The notes: a model not told the origin generated them from the letters alone. Shown: positions 11,677-23,376, numbered from the stretch's first letter. The stretch: DNA of 64,000 bases from Ophiocordyceps camponoti-saundersi (nom. inval.) (GCA_003339415.1 PDHQ01000102.1:1-64000); one strand, 5' to 3'. Made by a program: numbers and translations.

Positions 11677-11886
11677 TGTGAAGGTCTTACTAAGGCGTTT
11701 ATAAAAGTAAGCTAAAGTGGAGTTATAATTAAAGCTATCGAAGAGAGGAAGGAGAAGGGAGAGAAGCCCCTTTCCTAAGCTAGCTATATACCCCGCGCGA
11801 TAACTAAGCGCTATCGGGAAAACCTAAATATATCCGCTATAATCCCCCCTATCTAGCTATAATTAGTTATAGACTAATCCCTTATA
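11677..11886 (-). repeat. Left LTR of small element copy 2
   Basis: 210 bp. Starts TGTGAAGGTC, ends CCCTTATA. It is the best preserved LTR start of this family in the window. Confidence 0.95.
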
Positions 11887-13242
11887 TAGCCCCCTCCTTA
11901 AGCTAGCCGAGGAGGTAGGAGCGTAGGATAGAAAAGTTACGTACTATTACGCTAGCGAAATACTCTATATAGTCCCTAGCCGATAGCCTAATAGCCTCCG
12001 TAAAGATAAGGATAAGAGGGCGGAAGGGCTCCTTTATAGCCCGGGGAATTAAACCCCGATCTTTATAAGGAAGATTTTAATAAGCTTAGAATCGTAGCAC
12101 CGCTTAAGGTAGGAATTAATAAACTCGTATATTAATAGTAAAAATTTACCTATATAGCTAGCGTATAGGATTAGGTAGCACCGTGCTAGTTATAGGAAGC
12201 TTAGAGAATACCCTAATTACGGTAAATAGTAAAGCTAGCTATATACTTATCGCTATATACTACTAGCGCTAGTTTATAGGCCGGGGCGTAATATAGCTAT
12301 AGTATATACTTACTAATAAATCTACGCGCTTAAGCCGCGCGTAAACTATCCTTATATAAGGTAATATAATAAGGCCGAAAATTACCTAAGCTATAATATC
12401 TAGCGTATACTTATCCCTTTTTACTTATTATCCCCTTAATTAAAATATTTTAAATTTACCTCTAACTACCCCGCTCTACTTATAAAAAGCCCTAACCTTA
12501 ATATTTTTATTTACTTACGAAGTTTCGGATAGTTACGCTTAAAATAACTAATTTAATTATACTAATAGTAACGCTAGCGCTTAGTAATACTAGAATAAGA
12601 TTATATAAATACGATATCTATTAGGTTAGTAAAAAGGGGGGGCGGCAAATTAACTAGCGCGTTAGGAATATTCCCGGAACTAAATACTTTATTAAAGCTT
12701 TAAAGAAGGCTAGCGAAGGCCGTATATATCGTAAGCTAGTTCTTATAATCTAAGCGCTTTTATAGCTCTTTACGTAGCCCGGATAAGAGTAGAATAATCC
12801 TAGCGTAATCGGACTAATATAACGGTCCGGCCTCGAAAAAAGTATATTCCTACCTTATAATATATTCTCTAAGAGGCTCTAATAGCCCTTAATATATCCT
12901 AACTAAGGAAAGACCTACTTAGCGCTTTTTATAACTCTCTCCGAGAAGCTCGGAGATATACGCTAAAAAGGCTTTAAGCTAAAAAGAAAAATTTATAGCT
13001 ATAGTAACGTATAGAAAGAATATTTATTAGAAAGTGCTAAGATAAGAAAAAATATAGTAAAACTAAGACTTAGGCTCCCTAATTATAGCTCCGTCGATCG
13101 TAAATTTAGCACGTATAGCGGCTAGTTAAAAGTCTAAGCTAGAATAAGCCGAGAGCAGCTTTAGTATAGGTAGAATTTAACGGCGTTCTATATTAAGATT
13201 TTACTCTTATATTTAGTTAGCGGTAAGAGGAGCTTTAATTAA

Positions 13243-13452
13243 TATAAAGGTCTTACTAAGGCGTTTATAAAAGTAAGCTAAAATAAAGTTATAATTAAAG
13301 CTATCGAAAAGAGGAAAGAGAAGGGAGAGAAGCCCCCTTCCCGAGCTAGCTATATACCCCGCGCGATAACTAAGCGCTATCGGGAAGACCTAAATATATC
13401 CGCTATAATCCCCCCTATCTAGCCACGATTAGTTATAAACTAATCCCTTATA
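13243..13452 (-). repeat. Right LTR of small element copy 2
   Basis: 210 bp. Starts TATAAAGGTC, ends CCCTTATA, followed by target duplication GGAAG. Confidence 0.95.
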
Positions 13453-13457
13453 GGAAG

Positions 13458-14900
13458 CGCGATAAAAACCTTAAGATATTTTTAAAAGTAGTCTAAATCT
13501 TATCTAATATTATTATATCCTCTAAATAGCGAAAAATATTAATTTTCCTTTTATATAAGTAAAAATTAAGTAAAAGAACTTAGGATTTAGCTTTAAGGTA
13601 ATAAATAAGTATAGCTTTATAAGCTTTAAGTACTATTTTAAGGTATTATAACTATTCTAATTTTAAGGCTTTAGCTAAGCTTAGTAAGTTTCCGCCCGTA
13701 AAGGTAATAATATAGAATATAATAATAATATACGCGATAAGTAACTAAATAACTTTTATATAAAGTTCGTAAGCTTAGGTAAAGGGGTAACCTTAAGTAA
13801 AAGTAGATAAAAGGGAAAAAGCGAGATTTTAGTAGAGGAGCTTAGTATATATAATTCGTAGATAAAGTTTCTATTATAGCCGCCGATAAATCTAAACGCT
13901 TAGGAGTTTTACTTTAGAAATAAGGTAAACTTAGTAATTTTCTAGTTAAATTAAGTTTATTTTTAAAGTATATTTCTAGGAAAAATATATAAGCTTACTT
14001 TTCTTTAGCTTAAATTTTATACTATAATTACGCGCTTATTATTTATATATTACCTATATAGCTTAAAGCTATCTTATAGTTATCCTAAAATTAAGCTTAA
14101 TATTAAGAAAGTTTATATTATTTATAAAACTAATTACCTATATTCTTTCCTTATATATTAGCTAATTATAAAGCGGGGCTATATATAAGATAAATAAGAT
14201 AGCGGAGAGTAGTAAACTTTAAGAAACTTTAATCTTAATCCGATATAGTTCCGAAATCTTATTATTAAAATAAAATTAAGAGGTACGGTCTTATAAGTAG
14301 CTATTAAGGAAAGTTAAAATCTAGTTTAGGAATCCTAAATACTTAAGTTTAGCGATAAGTTTATTATAATATATAGTATTAAACGCTCCCTTAATATTAA
14401 GTTATAAAAAGGATATTACTCCTTTTTTAGCTTAAGTAGCTTAAATAAGCTTAGTAATTATAAGGATAGCTAGCTTCGTAAACTAGTTCCGCTTATTACT
14501 TATCTAACTTTTAAGGAGAAGTTAGTATAACTTTATAGCTTTAGTAATTTATTATCTTATTATAATTTTTAAGATTTTGCTTAAGTAATATAATAAGAAT
14601 ATAAGCTTATAAGTACCTACCTCTTAGTAAGCTTTTAGCTTTTTTCTAAACTTATATAAAATATAAAATAACTATAATAGTAAATTATAGCTAAGGCGGG
14701 AAGTAACTAAATTATATATACGCTTAAAAGATTATAGCTAGCTAAGTAATAAAAATAAGGTAATATATCTTAAGAAATCTAATAAGAATATTATCTATTT
14801 TAGCTACTTTCTAAGAGGTTATTAACTTAAGCGTTATAAAAATATCGGTTTAAGTAATTTTAATATTAACGGAGAACTTAAGTTTAGGTAGTTTAGCGTT
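13458..14900 (-). pseudogene. LINE copy A reverse transcriptase
   Basis: Minus strand. Motif A reads LNIKGAFN at 14378-14401 (ancestral LDIKGAFD). Motif C reads FINN at 14111-14131 (ancestral FVDD), with both catalytic Asp codons changed to Asn. The distance between the motifs equals that in copy B. Many TAA and TAG codons replace Gln and Trp. The product would be the polymerase of a non-LTR retrotransposon. Inactive. Confidence 0.85.
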
Positions 14901-15399
14901 AGTTAGGGGTATATTACGAAGCTAAGGAAAAAACTAATTAGCTAAGATATTAGCTTTAGCTATATAGCTATTAGCTTAAGATTTATTAGTTATCTTTAGC
15001 GTAAAAAGATAAATTAAATCTTAAGGGAGATTATTTTAAATATAAGCTTAACGCTTAATATACTAAAACTTAAAAAGTAAGCTAGCGATAATATAAAAGA
15101 AAGATCGCTAATAAGTATATTTTATTAAGTTTATAGCTATTTTCTAAGTAAAAGCTATTTCCTAAAGCTATTATTAAAAAGAGTCCGAAAAGAGGGACTT
15201 ATATTTACGCCGGGCTTACTTAACTATTTAAATAGCTAAGGCTATAGCTAGGGTAAATTACGCCGCCTTACGAGAATAGGAAAAAGCGATAAATAGTATT
15301 ATCTAGTTAATAATAAGTTATAGCTTTTAGTAAAATTAGTTAAGAGTATTATCGATTTTTATTAGGTTAGTAAGAGGGGAAAATAAGAGGGTAATCTTA

Positions 15400-15950
15400 G
15401 CTAGGAATTTATAATAAACTAAATCCAGGTCCGCTTATCTTTATTATAAGCGTAATATACGCGCTATTATAAGTATAAGGATACTAGCTATAAAAGATTA
15501 AAAGATATAGTTAGATTTAATAAGGTTAAGGTTTAAATTAGTATAATATATATATAAGTCCGCTATAACTTAGATTAAATTTAACGTGCTATCCTTATAT
15601 CCGTAGAAAATTTAAGTATATTCTCCTTTTAAGGTAAAAAGTTAAAATTATAGCTTAATTATCTTATAGATTAGCTAATTTAAGTTATTAAAAAGCCTTT
15701 TATAATAGTCCTAAAGTAAGTAATATAAGTTAAAGTTACTAACTAAGATACGGTTAGGGTTTAGGGGAAAGTTTTAAAAAATTAAGAGGCTACCGCTATA
15801 GGGGGTATTAAGGGGAGAGTAAATAGAAATAAACTAAAGTCCGGAACGGAAAGTAATATTTATCTAATCCTCCCCTATTTCTAGGAACTAAGTAAATATA
15901 TCGTATCTTTTATAGATATAAATTAAAATACGGCCGCTATTATAAATAAG
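15400..15950 (-). pseudogene. LINE copy A APE-type endonuclease
   Basis: Reverse homologue of the copy B endonuclease. The region 15720-15748 reads VSNFNLYY on the minus strand, a mutated GDFNLHH motif of the exonuclease-endonuclease-phosphatase fold that nicks target DNA. It lies upstream of reverse transcriptase, as usual in APE-type LINEs. Confidence 0.75.
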
Positions 15951-17849
15951 GCGGTAAGATAAAATCCTAAGTAAAGGAGGCTTAGCGCTAAGGTAGCTAA
16001 TAGTTTCCTAAAAAGTAATAATATTATAATCCGATTTATTACTAAATACTAGCTTAGCTAGCTTAGTACGCTTATTTATATTTTAAAAAAGAATTTTTAT
16101 AAATATAAGAAAACGGTTATAATAATATTAATTTCTTCGCTATAATTTTTTTATAGCTTAGTTATAAATCTTATCTAAGTTCGGGCTAAAGCTAGGGTAA
16201 TTAGTATTTTTACGCTTTCTTAGATAATAAAGTTAAGTTAAATTAAAAATAAAGCTAATTTATCGATAGTTTATATAAGTAAGACGCTATTTATATCTTA
16301 GGGGAGGGAGGCACTCCGGGCCTATTAGATAAAGCGTCTTATTACCTTAAGAGTATCTTTAATTACCTATATCTTAGTAGCGGGGTAGCCCCCTCCGAAG
16401 TCTAAAAGTTATTTATATTTCCTTCTAATAATAAACTAGCCCGGGGATATATTATATATAATAATATCCTTAGTTATTACTAATTTCGTTAGTTATAAAA
16501 TAAACTATAAGCTAGGCTTAGTAAATCTAACTAATTATCTTTTATAATAAGCTTTCGCTTAATCTTAGTACTTAATAGTAATAAAATAAAGCTTAGATTA
16601 TATAAGGTAATCCCCGCTATAAGAGATATAATAAAATAAATATCCTCCGATTTTAGTATAGTAATTATCCTTATTCTTATAATTAGTTATTTTATATTTA
16701 TTATAAAGCTTAGGGTATTTATATATTTTAGCGATATACTTAAAATAATAATAATTATAATATCGCTAAAGGCGGACCGTATTTAAGAATAGCTTTATAT
16801 AAAAAATCTAAGTATTAATAGCTAGCTTATTATCGTAGAGTTTATTAATATTAACTAATAATTTAAAGCTAATAATAACCGCTATTTTAGTAAATCCGGG
16901 CTAAGGCTTAAGCGCTTATAGATAAGCTATAAGTATTTTATTAACTTATATTATTTTATTAAGAAGGTTATTATATTCCTTAATAGTAAAATATAAAAAA
17001 AGTCCTTTAGTAATAATATTATAAATCTTATTTATAATAGTTACCTTATTATTAAAAATAAGCGTAACTTAGCCTAAGTCCTAAGTAAAAATAGCTATAT
17101 TTTTATTAAAAGTAAGTTTAATATCTTTACTATTAAGGTAGCGTATAGCTAAGTATAAGTTAAAGCGAATAATAATATTAATAGCTTATATAATATTATA
17201 TACTATTTTATTTATAATATTATCCGTTATATCCGCTAAGCGAATAATAATTTCCTTTTTATAATATAAAGGAAGTTTTTTTTCTAAATTATATAGTAAA
17301 GTTAAAGCTAATATAACCTATACTTATATTTAGTATCCTCCCTATTTCGTTATCTTTAAATATAATAATTTATAAAAAGTAATAATAATAATATTTTTAA
17401 TTTCCTTACGCGTAATATAATTAGTTTAAGTTTAAATTTAGTTTAATTTAAGTTCCTTATAAGCTATTACTATAGCTTAAGCTATATAAAATATATTAGC
17501 TAATATAATATTTAATAGTTAATAATATAGTTTTTTCTTATTCTTATTAACTAAAATTTATAATAATCTTTAATTATATTTAGTATATTTTCTATTAAAG
17601 TTAATATTTCTAAACTAGTATATAGATAAATCTAACCCGCGTTTAAAGCGTATCGTAACTTTAGTTCCTTTACGAAAATTTCTTTCTTCTTCGCCGCGGT
17701 CGCGACTACCCCCGGCTAGAACTCGGCTAGGCATAGCCCTACTCCGAATTAAATAGCGAATCCGACGCTGCTAATATTTTACCTTTTTCTTTTAGATCGC
17801 GCCTTATACTAGGCGCGTGTCGAGTATCTTAGTCTTATATTACTTTTAT
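15951..17849 (-). pseudogene. LINE copy A: ORF1/gag-like region and 5' end
   Basis: Reverse homologue of 31343-33250. Should contain the gag-like first ORF of a Tad1-type LINE, but no zinc knuckle could be read. Near the 5' end (17690-17830) lies a less AT-rich segment with CGCCGCGGTCGCGAC and a surviving GGCATAGCCC, shared with 31440-31540 of copy B. Confidence 0.65.
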
Positions 17850-17868
17850 TTTATTAGTACGAATATAT
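17850..17868. repeat. Target-site duplication of LINE copy A (right)
   Basis: TTTATTAGTACGAATATAT, the partner of 8737-8755. Confidence 0.88.
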
Positions 17869-17999
17869 TAACGTAATACTTTAATATTTTTATAAATAAG
17901 TAATAAAAGAATAATTTAAAAGTAAAAAGGGAATGATTTATACTAATAAAAAGATTAAATATTATAATTAAATATTTAATATAATTTTTTAAAATATTA

Positions 18000-18640
18000 A
18001 AAAAGATTACTATATTATTAATATATCTAATAGCGTATACTTTATATAGTTAGAGAATATAATTAATAAATTTTTATATATAGATAAGAGAATTTTTATA
18101 TTTTATAAGAGCGATTATAGCTTTTTCTAATCCGCGGTAAAAAGTAATCGTAAACCGCTCTTAGTAATTTAGATAAATTAGAAACTAATAGAAAAAGCTT
18201 TAAATATTAATAGTAAAAATAACATTTTTACTTACTAATTTATAAATTATATTTTAAAGAAAAGGTATAAGATATATATTAAAAATAGCTACGCTACTTA
18301 AAGCTTATAAGTTATTTATAATATAAAGTTTACCTTTTCTTTAAATAATAAGATATAAGCTAGTAAAAAGTAAAGCTTTAAGCGCCTATTTTATTTTACC
18401 TTATAAATATATATTATTATATTTTTATTAAAAAAATCCTAATTAAGTTTATTTAGTAAATAAGGATATAAACTAAGTTTATTCTTATGCTAATTATTAA
18501 TAAGGGGGATTTTTAAATAACGTTCCGGGGGTAAATTAATTAATCTAATATTTTCTTATAGTTTCGGAAAGGAATTATATAGCTATTTTACTTTTCTAAA
18601 TAACTAAAGATTTAGAGTATAAATTTTAACACTATACTCT
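18000..18640 (-). pseudogene. Degenerate ORF, unknown
   Basis: A single minus-strand frame of about 210 codons can be read through TAA/TAG from 18640 to 18000. Near its start it gives EIEGEYSVKIYTLN and then NLPPERYLKIPLINN, and further on KSGLRLLFTAD. The stops fall where Gln or Trp codons would mutate, so it is probably a true lost ORF. I do not recognise the family. A short inverted repeat (AAAGAAAAGGTA near 18256 and TACCTTTTCTTT near 18329) lies inside and may be chance. Confidence 0.4.
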
Positions 18641-18949
18641 CCCTCGATTTCTAAGATATTAGGTATTTTAAAAAAACTTAATTAATATAGTTAGCTTAAA
18701 TCTAAGATATTAATAAAAGGAAAGTTAATATTAGTTTCGTTAGATAATATTATCTAATCTAAAAAAAAGTCTAATATTAAACGCTTATTAGGGTTAACTA
18801 AGGAGTCCTTTTTTATAATTTATTAAAAGATAGTAAAAAAGAATTAATTATTAAGATTTAATATTATATTAACCTTTTCTTTTTATTTAAAGGAGATTAG
18901 CTTATTACTTAAATTAAAAATAGTTAAATAAAAGTAATTACGAATAATT

Positions 18950-19130
18950 AAACTAAAAAGAAAATAAAAGTTAGGAAAGAAAATAAGATTACGATTCTTA
19001 GGAGGATTTTTAATTAATATTAGAATTATACTTATTAAAAAAGGAGGGATTATTATTATTAAAATAGCTATTATATATTTATAAATAGCTAGTTTTTTAT
19101 AAGTAAAATAATATTTAATATATATTCCTC
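18950..19130 (+). repeat. Duplicated segment D1 (mutated copy)
   Basis: Matches 21105-21285 closely, including GATTCTTAGGAGGATTTTTA. This copy has lost its CpA/TpG sites (for example ATTATACTTATT for ATCGTGCTTATT), while the partner keeps several. Confidence 0.85.
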
Positions 19131-19479
19131 TATAAAGTTAAATTTAAAGCTTTTATCGAAAGTTAAGAATATTAATTTTATAAGGGATTAAGAAATTTTA
19201 TCTTAATAAAACTTTAATAAAAAAATACTTAATAACTTAAGCGCTAGCTTTAAACTTATTAAGGTAAAACTTATTATTAATTTTATTAATAATATATAAA
19301 GTAAAAATAGCTTAACTATAAGTTAAGGCTAATTTAATATTATTTAAGTTTTAAATTATAATTAAATTATAGTTAATATTATAAAACTTATTAAGTAAGT
19401 TTTTTCTAATAAGGGATTTATCTATTTTAATATTAATATATATTTTTATAGCGTTAAAAGGTCTATTTTTACTAAATAC

Positions 19480-20130
19480 TAAAATTTTTATATAAGAGAA
19501 ATAGGAAACTTATTTTAAAAAGAAATTAATTATTTATAAAATAGCTTTAATAAAAGGAAAGTTTTTAAAAAGAAAGTCGCTAATAATATTAAAAAGTTCT
19601 ATTTTATATTTTTTAAGATCCGAAATAAGATAATATAAGTTATCGGCTAGTTATTTATTCTTAGATATTTCGGAGAAATTATCTTCGCTTTCCGAGGGCT
19701 ATTCTAAAATACTAAGGATAATATTATATATTTCTAAAAAGATAGTAAAGACTCCGTCTATATTAGGGTCTTAATCTGCGAGTTTATAAGCAAGGTTAAT
19801 AAGAACGGGATTACCTTTTAAGCTTTCTCCGTTTTTCTTAAGGAAAGGCTACTTCGTCTTTATTTTAAACTAGCCTGAATTATATAGCGAAAATATTTAA
19901 TATTAGCGACGAATAGATTATCGATTTCCCTATTTTTATGCCTATCTCGCTTGACACCCCCGCTCTTAAGAACATATCGCTTAATATTAATAAAGTGGCT
20001 GCGTTTATTAATAAGAAGTTAGCACTGAATAATTCTAGTAAAATTCTAAAGCTCTTATTAAGAGTTAAGAATATCGATTCTATAAGGGATTAAGAAACCT
20101 TATCCTAACAGAACTCCGATAGAAAGATGC
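19480..20130 (+). pseudogene. Degenerate ORF on plus strand, related to the third ORF of X
   Basis: Plus-strand frames give GEIIFAFRGLF and NKNGITFxAFSVFLKERL (19670-19860), then YIAKIFNISDE, a segment of about 27 residues (including PIFMPISLDTPALKN), and FINKKLALNN followed by SKILKLLLRV (to about 20065). The words YIAKIFNIS and FINKKLxLNN also occur on the minus strand at 3690-3790, where the 27-residue segment is missing. This copy is therefore an inverted relative with an insertion, or the ancestral longer form. The part 19900-20110 has clearly escaped most RIP (TTGACACCCCC, GTGGCTGCG, AGCACTGAA). Function unknown. Confidence 0.45.
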
Positions 20131-20149
20131 TCGATAACTTAAGCGCTAG

Positions 20150-21085
20150 CTTTAAATTATCTAATATCTTTAGCTTATAGCCGAACCTATTATCTAAATA
20201 ATTTTTACGAGTTTAATTAGTTATATAATCGTAGATTATTATCTAGCTTTAGATCTAAATCTTAAGGATAGATATAATAAAAATAGAGAATTTTATTAAT
20301 TATTTATACTATCTTTTCTTCTTCTAAGGAAGGTAGTTTAGGTTTCTTTAAATTAAACGATAATATAAGAGAATCTAGAAAATACTACTTCCTTAAAATA
20401 TTCTTCTTTAAGGTAGATAGTTCCCCTTTTAGAGAGGATTCTTATAGTATAGAGGTTTTCTTACCTTTATCTAGTAAAAAAAATTAGCCTTTTCTTACCT
20501 TTTTTTTAAAAAAGGAGCTTAATATTCTTATTATTTTCCTCTTATAAGGCGAGTTACTTATTTTTATTTTCGGTATTATTTATAGTTTAAAGGTATTTTT
20601 AAATAAAAGGTAGCTAATTTTCTAAAAAAATTCTAAGTAAGTAAGGGATATTATTTAATATATATTTTAGTTAATTTACTTATTTAAATAATTAATTATA
20701 ATTTATAACCACGTTTAGATTAATTAAGAAATAATTAATTATAATAAGTAACTTCGTTCTTTAGGGATTATCCTAATATAATAAGTACTTTCTAACTAGC
20801 CTTATTTCTCTATATTATAAAGGAGGGAATTTACCTTTAAAAAAGTAAGGTTTTTTTACTTTTTTATAAGTATTAAAAATATAAGCTTTTTCTTTCCTAG
20901 TTATAACTTTTTCTTTAATTACCTTAAGAAGTTTAGGGGTAAAGAAATAATATATAGCTAGGGTAATATAATAAATATAGTAAAGCTTTCTTCTAAGCTA
21001 AAAATTTACGCTTATAAAATCTTATTAATAAAAACGTTTCGGGTTTAACTTATTACCTTAATAGCTAGAGATCTATAAGTTAGTA
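20150..21085 (-). repeat. Duplicated segment D2, copy 1
   Basis: About 0.94 kb matching 23797-24745 in the same orientation, nearly colinear. This copy is less mutated (for example ACCACGTTTAG against ACTATATTTAG). Contains the minus-strand ORF listed separately. Confidence 0.88.
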
Positions 21086-21090
21086 TAATA
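20480..21090 (-). pseudogene. Degenerate ORF in segment D2, unknown (gag candidate)
   Basis: One minus-strand frame of about 200 codons runs through RIP-type stops. It reads SSYxGNKLNPKRF, then VITRKEKAYIFNTYKK, FFKGKFPPL, YREIRLVRKYLLY, and ends in a Lys/Asn/Gln-rich tail. The second copy of the duplicated segment (23797-24745) carries the same frame. It lies where the gag of element X would be expected, upstream of pol in minus sense, so a gag role is possible, but no zinc knuckle is visible and I do not recognise the family. Confidence 0.45.
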
Positions 21091-21104
21091 TAGAATTGCT
21101 ACTA

Positions 21105-21285
21105 GTAAGAAAATAAGAGTCGGGAAAGAAAACAAGGTCGCGATTCTTAGGAGGATTTTTAATTAGTGCTAGAATCGTGCTTATTAAAAAAGGAGGGATT
21201 ATTATTACTAAAGCAGCTATTATATATTTATAAATAGCTGGTCCTTTATAAGTAAAATAGTATTTAACACGTATTCCTTCGTAAA
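21105..21285 (+). repeat. Duplicated segment D1 (less mutated copy)
   Basis: Partner of 18950-19130. Keeps TpG/CpA words such as GCTGGTCC, AACACGTATTCC and AAAGCAGC that are TA in the other copy, so it has seen fewer RIP cycles or arrived later. Confidence 0.85.
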
Positions 21286-21601
21286 AGGTTTCCGGGTATT
21301 ATTTATTAGTTTTTTAAAAGAGTTATTTAATTTATATTCCGGTTAGCGGTCTGGATTTCGCGGGGATTTCTCCTTAAGATTATTTACTTTATATTCTCGT
21401 TAAGGTAACTTACCTAAAGCTATATACTAAGTAGCGTTATTTTAAAGAATACTCTAAGTTCCCCTAATTAGCTTAGTTTAGAGGTTTAGAATAAGTTATT
21501 TATATTTATATACTAAATTATCTAAAATATCTTTACTAGTTAGCTATTAGAAAGTTTCTTAGAAAAAGATATTAAGTTAGGAAAAGATAATTATTAGTAT
21601 A

Positions 21602-21811
21602 TATAAGGGATTAGTTTATAACTAATTATAGCTAGATAGGGGGGATTATAGCGGATATATTTAGGTCTTCCTAATAGCGCTTAGTTATCGCGCGGGGTAT
21701 ATAGCTAGCTTAGGAGGGGGGCTTCTCTCCCCTCTCCTTCCTCTCTTTAATAGCTTTAATTATAACTTTACTTTAGCTTATTTCTATAATCGCCTTAGTA
21801 AGACTATTATA
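21602..21811 (+). repeat. 5' LTR of small element copy 3
   Basis: 210 bp, TATAAGGGATTAG...GACTATTATA. Confidence 0.93.
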
Positions 21812-23166
21812 TTAATTAAAGCTCCTTTTACCGCTAACTAAATATAAGAGTAAAATCTTAGTATAGAACGCTATTAAATTTTACTTATATTAAAGCTACT
21901 CTCGGCTTATTCTAGCTTAAACTTTTAGCTAGCCGCTATATATATTAAATTTATAATTAACGGAGCTATAATTAGGGAGCTTAAGTTTTAGTTTTATTAT
22001 ATCTTTTCTTATCTCGGTATTTTTTAGTAAATATTTTTTCTATATATTATTATAACTATAAATTTTTCTTACTAGCTTAAAGCTTTTTTAGCGTAAATCT
22101 CCGAGCTTCTTAGGGAAAGTTATAAGAAGCGCTAAGTAGGTTTTTCCTTAGTTAGGATATATTAAGGGCTATTAGAGCCCCTTAAAGAATATATTATAAG
22201 GTAAGAATATACCTTTTTCGAGGCCGGATTATTAAATTAGTCTAATTATACTAAGATTATTCTACTCTTATCTAGGCTATGTAAGGAGTTATAAGAGCGC
22301 TTAAATCGTAAGAACTAGCTTATAACGTACGCGGCCTTCGCTAGCTTTCTCCGAGGCTTTAATAGAGTATTTAGTTCCGGGAATATTCCTAATATATTAG
22401 TTAATTTACTACCCCCCCTTTTTACTAACTTAATAAATATCGCGTTTATATAATCTTATTTTAATATTACTAAGCGCTAGCGTTATTATTAGTATAACTA
22501 AATTAATTATTTTAAGTATAATTATTTAAAGCTTTATAAGTAAATAGGGATATTAGAGTTAAGGCTTTTTATAAGCGGAGCGGGGTAATTAGTAGTAAAT
22601 CTAAAATATTTTAATTAAGGGGATAATAAGTAAGGAGAGATAAGTATACGCTAAATATTATAGCTTAGGTAATTTTCGGCCTTATTACGTTATCTTATAT
22701 AGGGATAGTTTACGCGTAGCTTAGGCGCGTAGATTTATTAGTAAGTATATATTATAGTTATATTATACCCCGGCTTATAAATTAGCGCTAGTAATATATA
22801 GCGATAAGTATATAGCTAGCTTTACTATTTATTATAATCGGGGTATTTTCTAAGCTTCCTATAACTAGTATAGTACTATTTAGTCTTATACGCTAGCTAT
22901 ATAAGTAAGTTTTACTACTAATATATAAGTTTATTAATTCTTACCTTAAGTAATATTATAATTCTAAGCTTATTAGAATTTTCCCTATAAAGATTAAGGT
23001 TTAATTCCTTAAGCTATAAGGGAGCTTTTCCGCCCTTTTATCCTTATCTTTACGGAGGCTATTAAGCTACTAGCTAGGGATTATATAAAATATCTCGCTA
23101 GCGTAATAATACGTAACTTTTCTATTCTACGCTCCTACCTCCTTAGCTAGCTTAAGGAGGGGGCTA

Positions 23167-23376
23167 TATAAGGGATTAGTTTATAACTAATCGTAGCTAG
23201 ATAAGGGGGATTATAGCGGATATATTTAGGTCTTCCCGATAGCGCTTAGTTATCGCGCGGGGTATATAGCTAGCTTAGGAGGGGGGCTTCTCTCCCCTCT
23301 CCTTCCTCTCTTCGATAGCTTTAATTATAACTCTACTTTAGCTTACTTCTATAGTCGCCTTAGTAAGACTATTATA
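23167..23376 (+). repeat. 3' LTR of small element copy 3
   Basis: 210 bp, preceded by the polypurine tract and followed by the target duplication GTATA. Confidence 0.93.

Larger units (their letters stand above)
11677..13452 (-). mobile_element. Small non-autonomous LTR element, copy 2 (1776 bp)
   Basis: LTRs 11677-11886 and 13243-13452 (210 bp each), interior 1356 bp, perfect 5-bp target duplication GGAAG (11672-11676 and 13453-13457). The left LTR still begins with TGTGAAGG, so the TG end is preserved here while the other copies have TATAATAG or TATAAAGG. Inserted in LINE copy A: the LINE sequence is continuous across it when compared with copy B near 35755. The polypurine run next to the LTR (reverse of CCCCCTCCTT, 11890-11899) again supports minus orientation. 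It is the youngest event in this nest. Confidence 0.95.
8756..17849 (-). mobile_element. Tad1-like LINE, copy A (RIP-mutated, nested insertion)
   Basis: Reverse-complement homologue of 31343-38668. Without the nested small LTR element it is about 7.3 kb, the size of Tad1-type fungal LINEs. The minus strand reads, in order, an APE-type endonuclease (motif at about 15720-15748) and a reverse transcriptase (motif A at 14378-14401, motif C at 14111-14131). There are no LTRs. A 19-bp target duplication flanks it. The 3' end has no poly(A) tail but an alternating AT run (8750-8768). Inserted in gypsy X. Clade assignment to Tad1 is by length, gene order and host group and is an inference. Confidence 0.9.
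17869..21601. other. Unresolved block of element X with internal duplications
   Basis: Mosaic of repeated pieces. 18950-19130 is a copy of 21105-21285. 19150-19250 is a copy of 20060-20160. 20150-21085 is a copy of 23797-24745. Minus-strand reading frames occur at 18000-18640 and 20480-21090, while a plus-strand frame occurs at about 19480-20130. The arrangement suggests at least one segmental duplication or a further transposon of unknown type within or beside element X. Most of it is heavily RIP-mutated, but 19760-20110 and 21090-21300 keep many TpG and CpA words. No known domain was recognised. Confidence 0.5.
21602..23376 (+). mobile_element. Small non-autonomous LTR element, copy 3 (1775 bp)
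   Basis: LTRs 21602-21811 and 23167-23376 (210 bp each), perfect 5-bp target duplication GTATA (21597-21601 and 23377-23381). It lies in opposite direction to copies 1 and 2. Directly before the right LTR stands AAGGAGGGGGC (23154-23164), a good polypurine tract, which fixes the plus orientation. Long plus-strand frames interrupted only by TAA/TAG exist in the interior, but no domain was recognised and the low complexity makes them weak evidence. Confidence 0.94.

Noticed and set aside
11677..13452. hAT-type DNA transposon with an 8-bp target duplication (GGAAGTGT/GGAAGCGC)
   Set aside because: The ends are direct 210-bp repeats beginning TG and ending in TA (ancestral CA), with a clean 5-bp duplication GGAAG. 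No terminal inverted repeats are present.
8756..17849. Interpretation as an LTR element
   Set aside because: No terminal direct repeats are found. Flanks are a 19-bp duplication and the gene order is APE endonuclease then reverse transcriptase, typical of a LINE.
18254..18343. Hairpin from AAAGAAAAGGTA and TACCTTTTCTTT
   Set aside because: Lies inside a degenerate frame in AT-rich DNA, and no second copy in the window supports it. Treated as chance.
22480..23376. Long plus-strand frame in small element copy 3, interrupted only by TAA/TAG
   Set aside because: In DNA poor in TpG the stop TGA is rare in any frame, and the frame even runs through the LTR, so it is not good evidence for a gene.
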